From NCBI GenBank assembly GCA_016630955.3, contig CM049992.1, forward strand, positions 434,001-498,000: a stretch of 64,000 nt of DNA. The letters are read 5' to 3'. Positions 11,876-23,823 of the stretch are shown one piece after another. Below the pieces are notes generated by a model. That model did no database searches and was not told the DNA's origin. It saw only the letters and a program-made list of their open reading frames with translations. The first letter of the stretch is position 1. Every line of letters starts with the position of its first letter. This stretch comes from Didymella arachidicola. Its lineage: Eukaryota; Ascomycota; Dothideomycetes; Pleosporales; Didymellaceae. The position numbers and the translations under genes were made by a program.

Positions 11876-14139
11876 ATGGCCGCCGCCATCAGCGCCTCTC
11901 GCGCCGCCCTGGGCCGCGTCAATGGCTCGCGCGCCGGGCGCGTCCACATGCTGCTCGTCGCCGTCTTCCACGCCTGCGCGCCGCTGGCCAGGGCGCTCCC
12001 GCTCGGCGGCGTCGTGCACGCGCTGGCCGACGACGAGCTGCCCAGGTCGCCCGAGGACGCGAGCCTGTGGGTGTATCTGGGCATCGCCGTCGCGCTGGTG
12101 CTCGCGGGCGGCGTCTTCGCCGGGCTGACCATCGCGCTCATGGGCCAGGACGAGATCTACCTGCAGGTGCTGGCGACGTCGGGCGAGCCGCACGAGCGCC
12201 GCTCCTCGGCCAAGGTGCTGCGGCTGCTCAAGTACGGCAAGCACTGGGTCCTCGTCACGCTGCTGCTGAGCAACGTCATCACCAACGAGACGCTGCCCAT
12301 CGTCCTCGACCGCTCCCTCGGCGGAGGCTGGCCCGCCGTGCTCAGCTCCACCGTCCTCATCGTCATCTTCGGCGAGGTGGTGCCGCAGTCCGTCTGCGTC
12401 CGCTACGGCCTGCCCATCGGCGCCTGGATGGCCCCCGTCGTCCTCGGCCTCATGTGGCTCATGTCCCCCGTCGCCTGGCCCACGGCCAAGCTGCTCGACT
12501 ACCTGCTCGGCGAGGACCACGGCACCACGTACAAAAAGGCCGGCCTCAAGAGCCTCGTCACCCTGCACAAGTCCCTGGGCCACGCCGACGAGCGCCTCAA
12601 CGAGGACGAGGTCACCATCATCTCCGCCGTCCTCGACCTCAAGGCCAAGCCCGTCGGCAGCATCATGACCCCGATGAAGGACGTCTTCACCATGCCCTCC
12701 GACACCGTCCTCGACGAGAAGATGATGGAGAACATCCTGTCTGCCGGCTACTCCCGCATCCCCATCCACACCCCCGAAAACAAGAGCGATTTCGTCGGCA
12801 TGCTCCTCGTCAAGATGCTCATCACCTACGACCCGGAGGATGCTCTGCTTGTGCGCGAATTCGCCCTGGCCACCCTCCCGGAGACGCGCCCCGAGACCAG
12901 CTGCCTGGACATTATCAACTTCTTCCAGGAGGGCAAGTCGCACATGGTTCTTGTGTCCGACTTCCCCGGCGACTCCCACGGCGCTGTGGGCGTCGTCACC
13001 CTCGAGGACGTCATCGAAGAGCTCATTGGAGAGTCAGTGTCCCTTCAGCCACCTACAAAATTCGCACTAACACCACCAGGGAAATCATCGACGAGTCCGA
13101 TGTCTTCGTCGACGTCCACAAAGCCATTCGTCGCATGGCCCCCGCCCCGCGAACACGTGTGCCCAAGGGTGCTGTAGTCCTGGACGGGATTCGCAAACCG
13201 TCAGAAGCGCAAGTCATCGATGGCGAGACTGATACTGAGCAGAACGGTGGCCCCCGCAAACTGTCCATGCCCGAGCACAGCGACGCCCTCCGCCCGGCTA
13301 CGTTTACGCTCCGTCGCCGCAGCACCGGCCACAAGACGACCGATCCTCTCCGCGCCGACGACCCTGAAGTCATGAAGCACCTGAAGCACCTCGGCCCCTC
13401 CAACGCCGCCAACCGCCCCAAGTCTACTCGCATCAACACGGTCAAGATCAAGCCCGCTCAGACGAGCTCTCCGGCCCCCGAGATTCCCGCGACGATTCCC
13501 GAGGATGCGCGCCCAGCATCGCAGGGTGTCCTCTCGCAACAATCACATGCTCCCGAGGGCGGTATTGGCCAAGGTCTTCTTTTGTCAGCCGCCGGTGAAG
13601 CAAGCGACGGCGTGCACAGTCTGGCTGTTGGATACGGAACAATGGCTGCTCCCAGTGGCGATCGCATATCCTGGAAGTCCGGCAAGAGTGGATCCAAGAA
13701 CGCATGCGAAGATGCCGTTTCTCCAGGCGCTCAGCCTTTCCCCTCGTACGCCGAGGTCGCGGCTGATGGCGCCAACGGCAACGAGGACGAGTCGCGCGGA
13801 CGCCGCAATTCGCACAGCACCATCGGTTCCCTGCGCTCTGGGAGAACCCCCTCCCCACCCAAGAAGCGTCACACAGCCCGCAGCGGTAGCATCTCCGAGA
13901 ACATCATCGACGTAAACGGCGTGAAGAAGATTGTCCTAGAAACCACAAGCTCCAGCGACTCGGAAGAAAAGCTCGCCAACAGCCAGGCCGACGGCGCTCA
14001 AGACTCGCGACAGCAGTCCGAAGACGAATCGCCGCACCCCGGTAAAAGCGAGAGCAAGAAGAAGAGGAAGAAGCGCGGTAAGAAGAAGAACAAGGGCGGG
14101 AACACTAGCGAGTCGCAGCCCTTGCTGGGTAACCGGTAA
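11876..14139 (+). CDS. MAM3: MAM3/CNNM-type membrane protein with CBS pair
   Basis: Member of the ancient-conserved-domain (CNNM/CorC) family, linked in yeast (Mam3) to vacuolar metal homeostasis and in animals to magnesium. Exons 11876-13032 and 13080-14139 (47-bp intron), 738 residues. The start at 11876 has context ctgccATGgcc. The N-terminus is a signal-anchor-like segment, then a DUF21 transmembrane domain (about 60-240) with LAGGVFAGLTIALMG, LLLSNVITNETLPI and IFGEVVPQSVCVRYG. A CBS pair (about 265-390) holds GSIMTPMKDVFTMP, SRIPIHTPENKSDFVGML and GVVTLEDVIEELIGEEIIDESD; the intron falls inside that last block. The 330-residue tail is Ser/Pro-rich and ends with a Lys-rich cluster (ESKKKRKKRGKKKNK). 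Splicing removes a frame change, so the join is well supported. Confidence 0.93.
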
Positions 14140-15763
14140 CCTTGTTTTCTTCGAGTCGTGTTGTTGATATTCGCGTCTAGCATTGACCGCAAACATCAGA
14201 AGAGCGGTGAAGCGCATAGGCGAGAGAAGTCAGAGCATGAAGGCACCCCATCATCTTCCACAGACTCGTCGGCGATGAATCCCGCACCAGCAGCAAGCAA
14301 AACGCAAAGATCTGCGTGTAATGCACATACAAATGGAAACGGAAATCGCAATGAGCTGGCATATCTCGCGTTCAGACATGGATTTTTTTTTTTTTTTCTC
14401 TCTTCTTCTCAAATCGTTTTTTGTACCATATCCTATCCCCTCCAAGAATCGCAAAAGCATCGTCGGTCAGGCGTGTCTGTCCTCCCTTTCAAAACGGCAC
14501 TTCGATACCTCGAAACCTAGTGACCTTATCACGTACAGCCCAACAGCGTCGGTGGGTGGGGGAAGATGCTGATTGGGCTTTCATGGCCGCAAAACAGACA
14601 CACCCCAGCGCTGCTTCTCGCAACTTACCTCCTCTACACCTACTTTTCTAGCGGAAGGTGAAGGACTAGATATTATTTCCTACTCACCCCCAAACCAACA
14701 GCAACTTCGGATTCGGACTCCTATCCCACATCCTTGGGTATCTGACCTAGCTCCAGCCTGACTTGCGTGTTGTTTTGCAATGCGTTTAGTCTTGTATTCC
14801 ATGCTATCCCTCCTCTCTTCTCATCCGCAGAAACCTAGCCTTCCTTCCTCCCTCCCACCTACCCACCCCCAAACAACCAGCATGTTATAACCAAGCTGAC
14901 AAAATCCTCATCTACATCTCCTCCACCCACTCATCCGCGCCTTACCCACCCCCAGCTCACCATCTCCACACCCCTACACCCACACACCAAGTCACCAGTC
15001 CAGCGCCTTGCCTTGCCCCGCTCACCATGCCATCATCAACAATGACAATATACAGAAATAAGAAGCAGACCCACATACCCACCCGCCACACTCCCCGCGC
15101 AGACAGTGTTGTTCGAAACCCCCACCACAACACCCTCACGCAATCCAGGCCACGCTACGCGCTCTTCACCCAGCGACCTATAGTCGCGATCCGCTGATTC
15201 CCTCCTTACACTGCGCTGCATATCCTCGACGAGCGTGATGCTGTGGTGTACATGTGCAGACTCGTCGTGCTTCTGCTTCTAACAACTACCACGGACTGGG
15301 TTTTTTGCCGAGGATGTGGGAAGGGGGCTGGTGATGGGTTTTGTGGGGGGAGTGCGTAGTATGAGGGCGGAGCTGATGCTTGGTTCGAGTGGGGTTGCCA
15401 CGTTTCGTTTCGTTTCGTTGACACGCAGGTGCGCTGGGGTTTGTGTGCGATGGGTAGTTTGGGAAGTGGGGAGGAGGTGGGGGGTTAGTGTAGGGAATGA
15501 AGCGCGGGGGGTTTGGTGAGGGTGGTACAGTATGGAGGATATGCTGGTTTGATTTGAGAAATGGGGTTAGTGGAAGAGTTTGGGTTTGGGTGGGATGAGT
15601 GCTATTGCATGGCGCGAGGGATGGATCTGGGCTCGGACATCGAAACGCTTGTAGAAAGTTCGTTCGAGTATGAGCATATATATCTAGCTCTGTCGTCGAA
15701 GGTGAGGCTGCGTCAGCAGACCTGCAGCTGCATGGCGCAGCTTCCACCCAAAAACACCGCTAT
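14140..15763. other. intergenic region with T-tract
   Basis: No supported gene across 1.6 kb. Holds a 15-T run at 14383-14397, a long pyrimidine/C-rich stretch at about 14800-15020 and G-rich runs at 15330-15600. Long frames here follow from the skewed composition. It is 3' flank for the genes on both sides. Confidence 0.5.
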
Positions 15764-16856
15764 TCAAACCCCTCCACCCCAGCTAAGCACGCCGTACACC
15801 ACTGCGCTCAATACAACGTCCCAGCCAAACGTCCTGACTGCCTGGCCTTTCCACACCAGCGCAGTGAGCACATCGCGGATGTGGAGGGCCTTGCGCATCA
15901 TCGCCCAGTTCGCGACTACGAAGCCCCCAGATACAGCTGCGCTGCGCTGCATATCCGCAGCGTTGATCTTCAGCAGTCCTGTATGAGGCAGGATCAGCAC
16001 AAGACGTTCGAACAGCACCAGGTACGAGAACCCTGAATGGCGGCGCAGACTGGGCAGCGCAAGCAGCGTCGCGTTGAGGAGCAGCGTTGGCAGCTTCAGC
16101 GATGCGACGGGTTTCCGTTTCGGTTGCGAATGGGACGTGGTCTCCCTTTCGGCGTCGTTGATGTCCGGGGCGGCGAGGTGCAGGTGCGCGATGAACAGCG
16201 CGGCGGTGAAACTGATGGGTAGGTTTTGCCCGAGGACGATAAACGGGAGCATTGTTTTGAGCGTGAATCCGTACTGCCGGCCTGGTTCTGTGAGCTTTTC
16301 GCGGCTATGCACAACGGCGCTGACACGTACCTTTTGATGCGAGGAACAGGTTCCAGAACCAGGTTGCTAGGATCGCGAGCTGCATCCACACCGCGCTCTC
16401 GCCATCAGCGACCAATTGCGTGGCAAAGTCGTTGAAGAGGCTTGTTGCTAGCATCCACCCCTTTAGCTGGTCGACGGCATTGCGCTCCAGCACTGCAAAC
16501 ACGTTCCTCGTTCCGCTGCCACTCCAGTCGAGAAAAGACGTGATTAAGAATCCCAGCATGTGCCAGCTTATACTTCCGAAGCTGATAATTGCAAGGGCTG
16601 CGTAGATCTTCACGTGTCTCTTGCGCGCACTCCTCGTTTCGACTTTGCCCTTGCCATTCTGTTTGAATTTGCTCGGTGGGGAGGAGGGATGGGAATGAAA
16701 CACAGCGATGTATTGTGCATATAGTGCATGGCTGATGCTGTTAGTGAGGTAGAGCGCGACGACGATGTAGGATAGGAAAATTGCGGAGCCGATGTAGTTG
16801 CGAGGTGGTGTGGTGTAATGCGTTAGCGGATTTTGTTTGAGGAATGACGACGACAT
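15764..16856 (-). CDS. multi-pass membrane protein, unknown function
   Basis: Not recognised. Exons 16331-16856 and 15764-16281 with a 49-bp intron (GTACGT...CCAG); the join reads FLASKGRQYGFTLKTM. 347 residues. Several hydrophobic segments are visible: about residues 22-46 (IGSAIFLSYIVVALYL), 85-110 (ALAIISFGSISWHMLGFLI), 150-175 (LAILATWFWNLFLAS), the stretch after the join (LPFIVLGQNLPISFTAALFI), two near the middle of exon 2, and a last one ending VLSAVVYGVLSWGGGV. The start at 16856 follows a pyrimidine/purine leader typical of the window, but its context is ordinary. It looks like a conserved fungal integral membrane protein; no catalytic motif is visible. Confidence 0.7.
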
Positions 16857-17422
16857 GCTGACGACAGATTTGAGAGAGGAACTCGTGGTAACATGGTAGG
16901 GGTTTGTAATATAAGTATTGTCTCATAGAGAGTGGTTGCAGATCATTGGTGTTTAGTGTAAGACGATGTGTGACGTCAGGCGTGTCAAGTTCCGCGCAGC
17001 GACGTAGGAAATGTCGTGCTTCCTTTTACGAGGGGAGCATGTATCCAGACTCAGTCAAATGTATGTGCTAACATTAGTTGCTTCTTCTCTTTTGAAATTG
17101 TAAAAAGTATCGGTTGATGTTGTTGAACGTTACATAACATTACAAAATTGTGTGCTTACTCTATGAACATCGACAACACACTCAGCCAGGTTGGCGTTCT
17201 GCAGATCGGAGGGCATTACCTCCAAGCCTATGAAGAGTCCTTTAACACATGCCTATTGGAACAGAGGCTGTAAAAAAACTTAGACACCAAAAGGTCAAGT
17301 TGTTCCACACTGACTTTAGGATGTGCGCTAAGCTAGCGTGCCCCGCCCACAGGAATAAAAAAGTCACAGGCGTGCGAAATTAAGATCTCGTCGCTTGGAG
17401 CACTCCAAGAGTGCGATGGGAA
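16857..17422. other. AT-rich intergenic region
   Basis: AT-rich compared with the rest of the window, particularly 17040-17170. No open frame of note and no terminal repeats found. It ends at the broken tRNA. Confidence 0.45.
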
Positions 17423-17495
17423 GGTCTTGCCCGGAATCGAACCGGGGTTGCCGGAAGATACTGAGGTGATCAGAATCCGGAGTGATAACCGCTAC
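17423..17495 (-). pseudogene. tRNA-Gln(CUG), 5' part lost
   Basis: On the minus strand this reads as nucleotides 13 to 72 of a fungal tRNA-Gln: D-loop gcggttatcac, anticodon stem ccgga/tccgg, anticodon CTG at 17473-17471, a 13-base intron at 17457-17469 directly after position 37, T stem cccgg/ccggg with loop ttcgatt, and acceptor strand caagacc ending at 17423. The expected 5' acceptor strand (ggtcttg) and the 5' half of the D stem are missing: the sequence stops matching right before tagcgg. A ggtctt word occurs about 45 bases further upstream (17543-17538), so an insertion splitting the gene is possible. As it stands it cannot fold into a normal tRNA. Confidence 0.75.
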
Positions 17496-17886
17496 CTATT
17501 AGGTATTAGTTACTTGCTTGGATTGAGAAGATCAGGGAAGACCAACACTACAAAACCGTGGTTGTTCGGTTAATGACACATCTTAAAATCATGATACTTA
17601 TATTCACAGCAGATACATGAAAATTCGGCGAGTCGAGACTTGCGGATAGTGGTACGAAAAACCTGCGTGGGGTAATAGCATCAACAAAGTTGATGTTATG
17701 TACGGCACACATAATTCTGACATCAATCAACTCTTGGACTTGGGTACGGCGAATCGAATATGTTGGGCTGGTGCAAGGGCTGGATATTGTTTCTTGCTTC
17801 AAGTACTGATGATGTCCCAGAGCAGTAAGCGTTGAGTGTCAACTCATGAGATCGGGTTCAACTTTCATGGCATTATTCTAACAATA
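17496..17886. other. intergenic region
   Basis: No gene supported. The first 50 bases would be the insert in the tRNA if that model is right. The rest is 3' flank of the aldolase gene. Confidence 0.4.
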
Positions 17887-18857
17887 TCATGCCTTCCCAC
17901 TGCTCTCGCAGATATCCATCCACCGCTCTGTCTCCTTCTGTACAGCCTCCATCTGCAAATCAATCAGCCTCACCAGCGACGCACTTGCCGCATGCTTCCT
18001 GAGCACCTCATTACCGACCTCCAGTATTAATTTATTAACGTTCAACTTAGTAGCGCCAGCGCGTATGCATCTCTGCATGACCTCCGCCGGGAAGTCATTC
18101 GTGCCATGCAGCGCCACTAGAACGCGCTTATTGATCTGCTTGTTGATTGCCTCGAGTCGGTCGAAATGAATTTGCCCTTCAGCAGGCCCAGACGGCCCGT
18201 AGTCACCGTGCACGTTGCCGATAGAGGGCGCGAGGATGTCGATGCCGGTGGAGATGAATTTGTCGACATCTTCGGGTGACGTGAAGAGTGCTATCACGCA
18301 TTAGCAACGATGCGTTATCAACCAAACTGCCAATGCTGAGCCTTACCTTCCAAATCACCGGTGTCAGCAATGCCATCTTCGCCGCCATTTATCCTTCCAC
18401 TTTCAGCCTCCACAGCGATGCCACGTGCGTGGCATTCCTTGGTCAAGCGTTCCGTCTTCTCAAGGTTCTCAGCTTCCTCGTAGTGCGACATGTCGACCAT
18501 GACGGAGTCGACAGGTAGCGATGCGATGATGTCGCGGATCTGCGCTTCGTTCTGCGCATGATCGATGTGCAGCGACAATGGGACCTTGGCCGTCTTAACT
18601 GCATGCGCAGCTGCGTGGGCCAAGAGGGGCAGTTGTATAAGCGTCGAGGGGAAGAGTTGGATTATCAAGGGCGAGCGCTTCGCTTCGGCCGCGCGGACGA
18701 GGGCTTCGAGGTGCTCGACATTGTAGCTGCGGCGTGTCAGTGATTATTTTATGTGACAGTTGGAGTGCGCGTACGCGATGGCTGCAAGTACACCGTAGTT
18801 GCCGGATGATGCAGCGTCCAGAATGCTCAGTGTACGATTTCCCTTAAGGCTGGCCAT
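17887..18857 (-). CDS. class II ketose-bisphosphate aldolase
   Basis: Zinc-dependent aldolase of the fructose/tagatose-bisphosphate family, cleaving a ketose phosphate to DHAP and an aldehyde. Three exons: 18775-18857, 18347-18726 and 17887-18290 (introns 48 and 56 bp), 288 residues. Joins read LAAIAYNVEHLEAL and DTGDLEALFTSPEDV. Motifs: HIDHAQ (zinc and catalytic region), VMVDMSHYEEAENLEKTE, AVEAESGRINGGEDG, a phosphate-binding APSIGNVHGDYG, and HGTNDFP where the glycolytic enzymes carry HGGSG; then AGATKLNVN. The HGTND form and the short length put it outside the main glycolytic enzyme, closer to sugar- or polyol-catabolic paralogues. It lies at the edge of a cluster with a Zn2Cys6 regulator, an SDR and an MFS transporter, which fits an accessory substrate. 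Substrate is not known. Confidence 0.85.
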
Positions 18858-19451
18858 CTTGTATCTCCAGGTGTGTTAGCGTGATTAGTATGTCGACTGT
18901 GTACAACGCACGAGCTCATCTTGAGCAAACATACACAACCATAGATAGCTCTTGCCTTCTATCGGACCGCGGTGTTCTGTCCGTCGAGGATCGCGGAGGT
19001 GCTGCGGAATTCCAAGCATATGATTGGTGCTCGAGTCGAGTCTCTGTCATGCTGGTGTCGGTGAACTCGCTCTTGGATTGCCTGGCTGCTGCCGAGGAAT
19101 ACGCTCGGAGGAGTCTGCCCCGTGACGAGGCACAACGCCCCAGCAGCTGAAGGGCTGATCATTGCCGTTACCGCCTACCCCGCGTCCGACCCCACACTGA
19201 CAGTGGGTCCAGGGTGGAGGCTGAAGATGTGAAAATGTCCTTCCGGGTTGCGCACCTCGCATCATGGCTTGAGCGCATGGGCGCCGTTACCGGTCACTGT
19301 AAGCGCCCATGGCTCGCACGAATGAGTAGTGTACACCAACCTGTTTGATCTCAAGCCTGGGTTCGGATGACGCTTCGAAGGCCTTTACGCGCTCAGTACC
19401 GGTGTTCACTAAGGAGCCAAGTTGATCAATGCACGCGCATATTCCTGTCTA
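18858..19451. other. intergenic region
   Basis: Upstream of the aldolase and downstream of the regulator gene. The frame at 18881-19150 has no recognisable content. No gene supported. Confidence 0.45.
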
Positions 19452-21516
19452 TCATTGCTGTGCCTGCCAATATGTAGTGAGGTCATGCAAGATACTTTTG
19501 GGAGGAAACTTTGTGATCTCTAGCGTCCGTTCGAGTAGCTGCAAGACACCCGCCTGCTTCATAGGGTCTCGAGCCGCCAACCCGGCTGCACGTAGATCAG
19601 TCCTGCTCACTGTTCCGTTGAATATGAAGTACTCACCTGCATACAATGCCCTCACGTTGATCATAGCGCTAGGAAGCTCCCTGCCCTGCCGAGTGCTGGC
19701 TATGCCACATATGGTTTCGACACTTTCATCAAGCAGACGTTGTCGATGGCGCAAGTCGTCCATGCCCCCTGGCGAAGGCTCGTTGATCGCAACAATGATG
19801 CGGGAGAAGTGATATGTTTGTATTGCTGCGGCGTGCGATGGGGGGTGTATCCATATCGGGGAGTAAAAAGTGTCTTGCGATGGCTGAAGAGCCCTGTATA
19901 TCGGCTGGAACGATGAGCCGAGAATATTGTACCAGTCATTCAACGCTTGCGTGAGCTTTTTGCCCTGGTCGACCCGTGTTTCAACGTCATACTTCTTTAC
20001 AGACTCAGTTGCTGCGAAGTCAATACATCGTCCGCAGATGTAGATGATTCTAAGGCAAAGCTCATCCGGTGTCAAGTCGTCAAGGCGCCGAAGCGGTCTC
20101 CAAATTGTCAACACCCTGCGGCCTTCTCGGAATGCGACCCATGAATCTTGTCGTATCCAAGCCCACCATGCTGCTTGGCGAAGCGGATCCTTGCTTTCGC
20201 TGTGTTCGGGTTAGTCATGGACGTATCATTACTTGACTCCATTGATTCTTGAACCAGCTGCGCACCACAGATGCGGCGCAAAAGCACGATTTGGAAAATA
20301 GCATTGCAGAAAGGGACTCACCCATTGTTATTCTGTGATCGTTGTATCCAGAAGATGCCACGCAGATGACGCTCCCATGCGCCATTATTGTACTGCCCTT
20401 CAGCGTCAAACATTTCATATGTGCTGATCAAAAGGGCGGTTGAGATGATCTCGCGAGATCTAGGATAATTGCCCTGGTTGAGGTTCTGAGATAGGTAATG
20501 TAGAGTCTCATAGTAATACTGCGTTGCCACATTGAGGAGCGGATTCACAATCTGAGGTTCGTTACCCGGTTGTAGGCACGAAGGTTGATTGAGTGCAGCC
20601 ATGTGGCGTGCTGCAACTGCCAGGAGTGATTTCAAAAGCCCCCGGTTGTGAACAGCTAAGCGAGGCACAGATGTTGTGAACTGTCGCGTAGGGTCGCAAA
20701 GGTCCAATAATGGGCCAACTACACCGACGTAGTGTTGAAAGAGCACCAACTCGTCATCAGTCAGATGTATGACCTCGACTGAATTCCACTGGTCCTGCAA
20801 GATCGGAGGCAACCTAAAGCTTTCGGCCGGCGAAGGGACTGATGTACGTGGTGAATCCAGATATGCGTCATTGTCTTGATTTGGCGACCGTAAATGAGGA
20901 TCTAAGATTCCATCATCTCGTCCAGGACTTTCCCTTTGCGATAGATGCGGCTTCTCGACCTCGAGGTTCAGGTTGTACTTCGCAACGTTCTGGATTGCGT
21001 CTTCAGCAAGCAAGTCGTACCATTCATAGGGCGCTGAATTCGGAGATGGTACAGAAGCAATGCTTCCGGCCGTCAATGGCGAATCAAACGGCAGCTCTGG
21101 GGATTTGCTGAACTGAGTGTCACTTGTAATCGACTTCCTGGCCAGTGCCGGCGATGCCATTGCTTGCGCCGGTGGCGTCGACTCATTGGGTACTGTGCTT
21201 GTTGAAACATCGTTGGGCGATGCATATCGGCATTCTCTGTCTGACTTGACACAAGTTGCACATCGCGGTCTCTGCTCGTCGCATTTGATGCGGCGGGATC
21301 TGCAAGTCAGGCTGGAGTTCCAATCAGCTATAGCTAACACGAATCAAAGGTCATCGGTGAGCAAGATGCTGGTGCAGGGTGCCACCAGAAACGTGTGAGT
21401 GGTGGAGCCAGTTCTGACCCAGGGTTTACTCACCAACCTGTCGTTGTCCTCAATCCCCTTGCTCTGGACGGACGCGGCTTTCGCGGTTTAGGAGCGCCTG
21501 ATGATGTAACCGGCAT
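19452..21516 (-). CDS. Zn2Cys6 transcription factor
   Basis: Fungal binuclear-cluster transcription factor, 606 residues, exons 21434-21516, 20322-21311 and 19452-20199 (introns about 122 bp each). The first splice is needed to build the DNA-binding domain: TTTGC at the end of exon 1 joins LTCRSRRIKCDEQRPRC, giving the full six-Cys pattern C-x2-C-x6-C-x6-C-x2-C-x6-C. The second join gives QNNNGESKDPLRQAAWW. A Ser/Pro-rich linker leads to a fungal-specific TF domain of the PF11951 kind (ELVLFQHYVGVVGPLLDLCD, LLKSLLAVAARHMAAL, RQAAWWAWIRQDSWVAF). The start at 21516 (MPVTSSGAPKPRKPRPSRARG) gives a basic N-terminus as usual; the frame is open to 21630, so a longer form is possible. It lies between the aldolase and the SDR/MFS genes and is the natural candidate regulator of that set. 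Confidence 0.87.
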
Positions 21517-22191
21517 CTCGGACAAGGATGCGCATGCTGATGTGCCGTCGCTTCGAGGTCGAGATCTGGCTTCCGGCAAAAGACGCGTAAACAAATTGAT
21601 TTGCTGGTGCTCGTGTCTGTGTGGAGACACAAGAACGGTTTTGATCCCGGCAATTCAGCACAGCGAACACGAGCAATCAACAACCACGTGATGCTTTGGA
21701 ATTCGATGCAAAGCTCGGCCCCAGACAAGGTCACGCAGACTCTGTTCTTTGGATTGCGCAGTTACGTGGGCATTCAGGCCTTCTGAAGGACGGGTCGGCT
21801 GAGTCAATAGCGTATCCGAGCTTTCGCGACGTGCTACTGGAAACTTGGCCACGCAGTCTTACAGGTCTTGTCCATTCCACAGCCCAGCCGCTAGAGTTGA
21901 GCCTCAGGATGCATGCTTGCGTTATAGAGAAATCCGATGAAATGAATGGAACTGGGCATAAGGTCATGATGGAAATTGCAGCTGGACTTTCCTGCCTCGC
22001 GGCTTAGTCAGGTTGGGCGCCGCACTTTCCTCAGCTGCAACTCGGCGACACCGTCATTAACGCTTGCGCACTCCCCTTATCGCAACCACCAATACAGAGC
22101 TTGTGAGAGATCATGTATATCATTTCATCCTATGGGAATCATAAGCCATCAACCTATCCGGAACTCCTTCCAATGCATCCGCTTTCGGTTT
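21517..22191. other. intergenic region
   Basis: Upstream of the regulator and 3' of the SDR. Several unremarkable overlapping frames; no gene supported. Confidence 0.45.
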
Positions 22192-23088
22192 CTACCACGC
22201 GCCTACAATACCAGCGATGGGAATATCAATTCCTGTAGTGTAGGAAGCGCTGTCACTCAGCAGATAGACATATCCTCCACCGAGCTCCCTGGGGTCGGCA
22301 AGCCTGGGCATGCCACCATAGTAGTGCATCTTCTCTGCAAAGTCTGGTGCACGCTCAATCTTGTAAGTCATCTGTGTCCTGACAAATCCAGGAGAGATGC
22401 TGTTGACGCGGATGCCGTGCTTCGACCACTCCATTGCTAGGGTGTGTGCCATATTGCGAACGGCTGCCTTAGTACCGCCGTACGGTGCGGACGGGCCGGC
22501 TCTGTTGGGCCGGTACGAAGTCATTGACGCAGTGAAGACAACGCTGCCCTTGATCCCAAGCTCAATGAACTTCTTTGCGGCAGCTGTGGCACAGTAGTAT
22601 GCGCCGAAGACGTTGAGATTGAACATCTGCTCGAGTTGAGCCTGGTCGAAGTCCAGAGCGGGCTGATGTTTGGTCATGCCGGCATTGGCAACTATGCCAT
22701 GGATGGCTCCGGATTGTGCGACAATGTGGTCAATGGCCTGGGTGACACTCTCTTCTGAAGTGACATTGCAGTTCAGATAGTGCACACGTTTCGGGAATGC
22801 TTTTTGGAGAGCTTCAAATTCCTCACCGGGCTCGAAAAGATCCAGAGAGTAGACGTGGGCGGCTTCATTTGCCAAGAACACTTGCGCGAGACCAAGGCCA
22901 ATGCCGCGGTTGGCTCCTGTGACGGCAATGACTTTGTTCTTCAGCGAGACCTTCCAATCGAAAGACTCGTCAGGCATTGTCGATACATATGGTGGGATAC
23001 CTGTCTGCTCGACAAGCTCGGGCTTTCCATTGCTATGGCCATTGGTAGGCACAGATGCGACCTCAGGAACGACAGCTGAAGGAGACAT
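22192..23088 (-). CDS. short-chain dehydrogenase/reductase
   Basis: Classical SDR, 298 residues in one exon. The Rossmann nucleotide-binding motif TGANRGIGLG begins at about residue 57, the NAG-type motif is VANAGM, and the catalytic residues are Ser in TASMTS and Tyr/Lys in PYGGTKAA. The ISPGFVRTQM block and a C-terminal GIDIPIAGIVGAW are typical of the sorbose reductase / NADP-mannitol dehydrogenase subgroup, in which a leading segment of about 45 residues is also normal. The probable reaction is reversible reduction of a ketose or related carbonyl with NADP(H); the substrate is inferred only from subgroup likeness. It shares a 735-bp divergent promoter with the MFS transporter, which suggests co-regulation. 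Confidence 0.88.
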   Translation of the reverse strand: MSPSAVVPEVASVPTNGHSNGKPELVEQTGIPPYVSTMPDESFDWKVSLKNKVIAVTGANRGIGLGLAQVFLANEAAHVYSLDLFEPGEEFEALQKAFPKRVHYLNCNVTSEESVTQAIDHIVAQSGAIHGIVANAGMTKHQPALDFDQAQLEQMFNLNVFGAYYCATAAAKKFIELGIKGSVVFTASMTSYRPNRAGPSAPYGGTKAAVRNMAHTLAMEWSKHGIRVNSISPGFVRTQMTYKIERAPDFAEKMHYYGGMPRLADPRELGGGYVYLLSDSASYTTGIDIPIAGIVGAW

Positions 23089-23823
23089 ATTGCGTTGGTG
23101 CGAATGAGCAACTCGTGCGAAAAGAAGGTAAGGCGAGAGGAGGGAGAACTGAAGCTACGGGTGGGTTGACTCTGCCCTTGCCAGGCACTGGAACACTTAA
23201 GTATCGACCGACTCCCACTTCCACATGCCGTGTGGCGATCAAAACCTGCGGCCGTTGCCGATTGCATTCGAACGAACGAACAAGCGAACAAGTCCACATC
23301 GAGGCCTGCACGGTGCCTTGCCGATTTGCGCATCGAGGTTGCTCGCAACGAGCTTATCGACTAGATCCCGGTCTAGCGCTTCCCCATTGCATTTCTCCGC
23401 ATCGCACTATCACGCTAGCCACCGTCTCGAGGCACAACCTTCCAGAAAAGTGCTTCCAAGAGCCGAAGCTCAACATCGCTGTGGACCAACAGCCCATGGA
23501 CCAATGAACGAGTATCGTTAACCCACAAATCTAGAGCCGCACCCAGCAGACCTGGTGACATCTGTCCGCATCTGGGGACGTCTGGGGTTGACGAGGGACC
23601 GTAAATCTGGGGTGGCCTAAGCTCGATCATAAATCCATCAAGAAGACCAGAGAGCAGGGTCAGCTACTCTCCTATAAAGCCCTGACGGAACCTCACCATC
23701 GGGACAAATATCCCAGCTGCATCTATCGGTGACACTTTAGATACAGGGATTGCATCTGATCTATTATCATCTGGTCAGAGGTCTGCTACTTCATACATTT
23801 TGCCACCCCTATCTCAGCCCAAC
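23089..23823. promoter_or_regulatory. divergent promoter region, SDR / MFS
   Basis: Shared upstream region of the SDR and transporter genes. CGG-type half sites that a Zn2Cys6 regulator could use occur, but no clear spaced pair could be picked by eye. The last 60 bases before 23824 are pyrimidine-rich. Confidence 0.4.

Noticed and set aside
11834..12979. 381-codon minus-strand frame inside the CNNM-type gene
   Set aside because: Antisense shadow; the plus strand encodes the well-conserved DUF21 and CBS domains.
15286..15747. 153-codon minus-strand frame rich in Pro, Thr and His
   Set aside because: Arises from a G-rich plus strand; no start context, domain or continuation.
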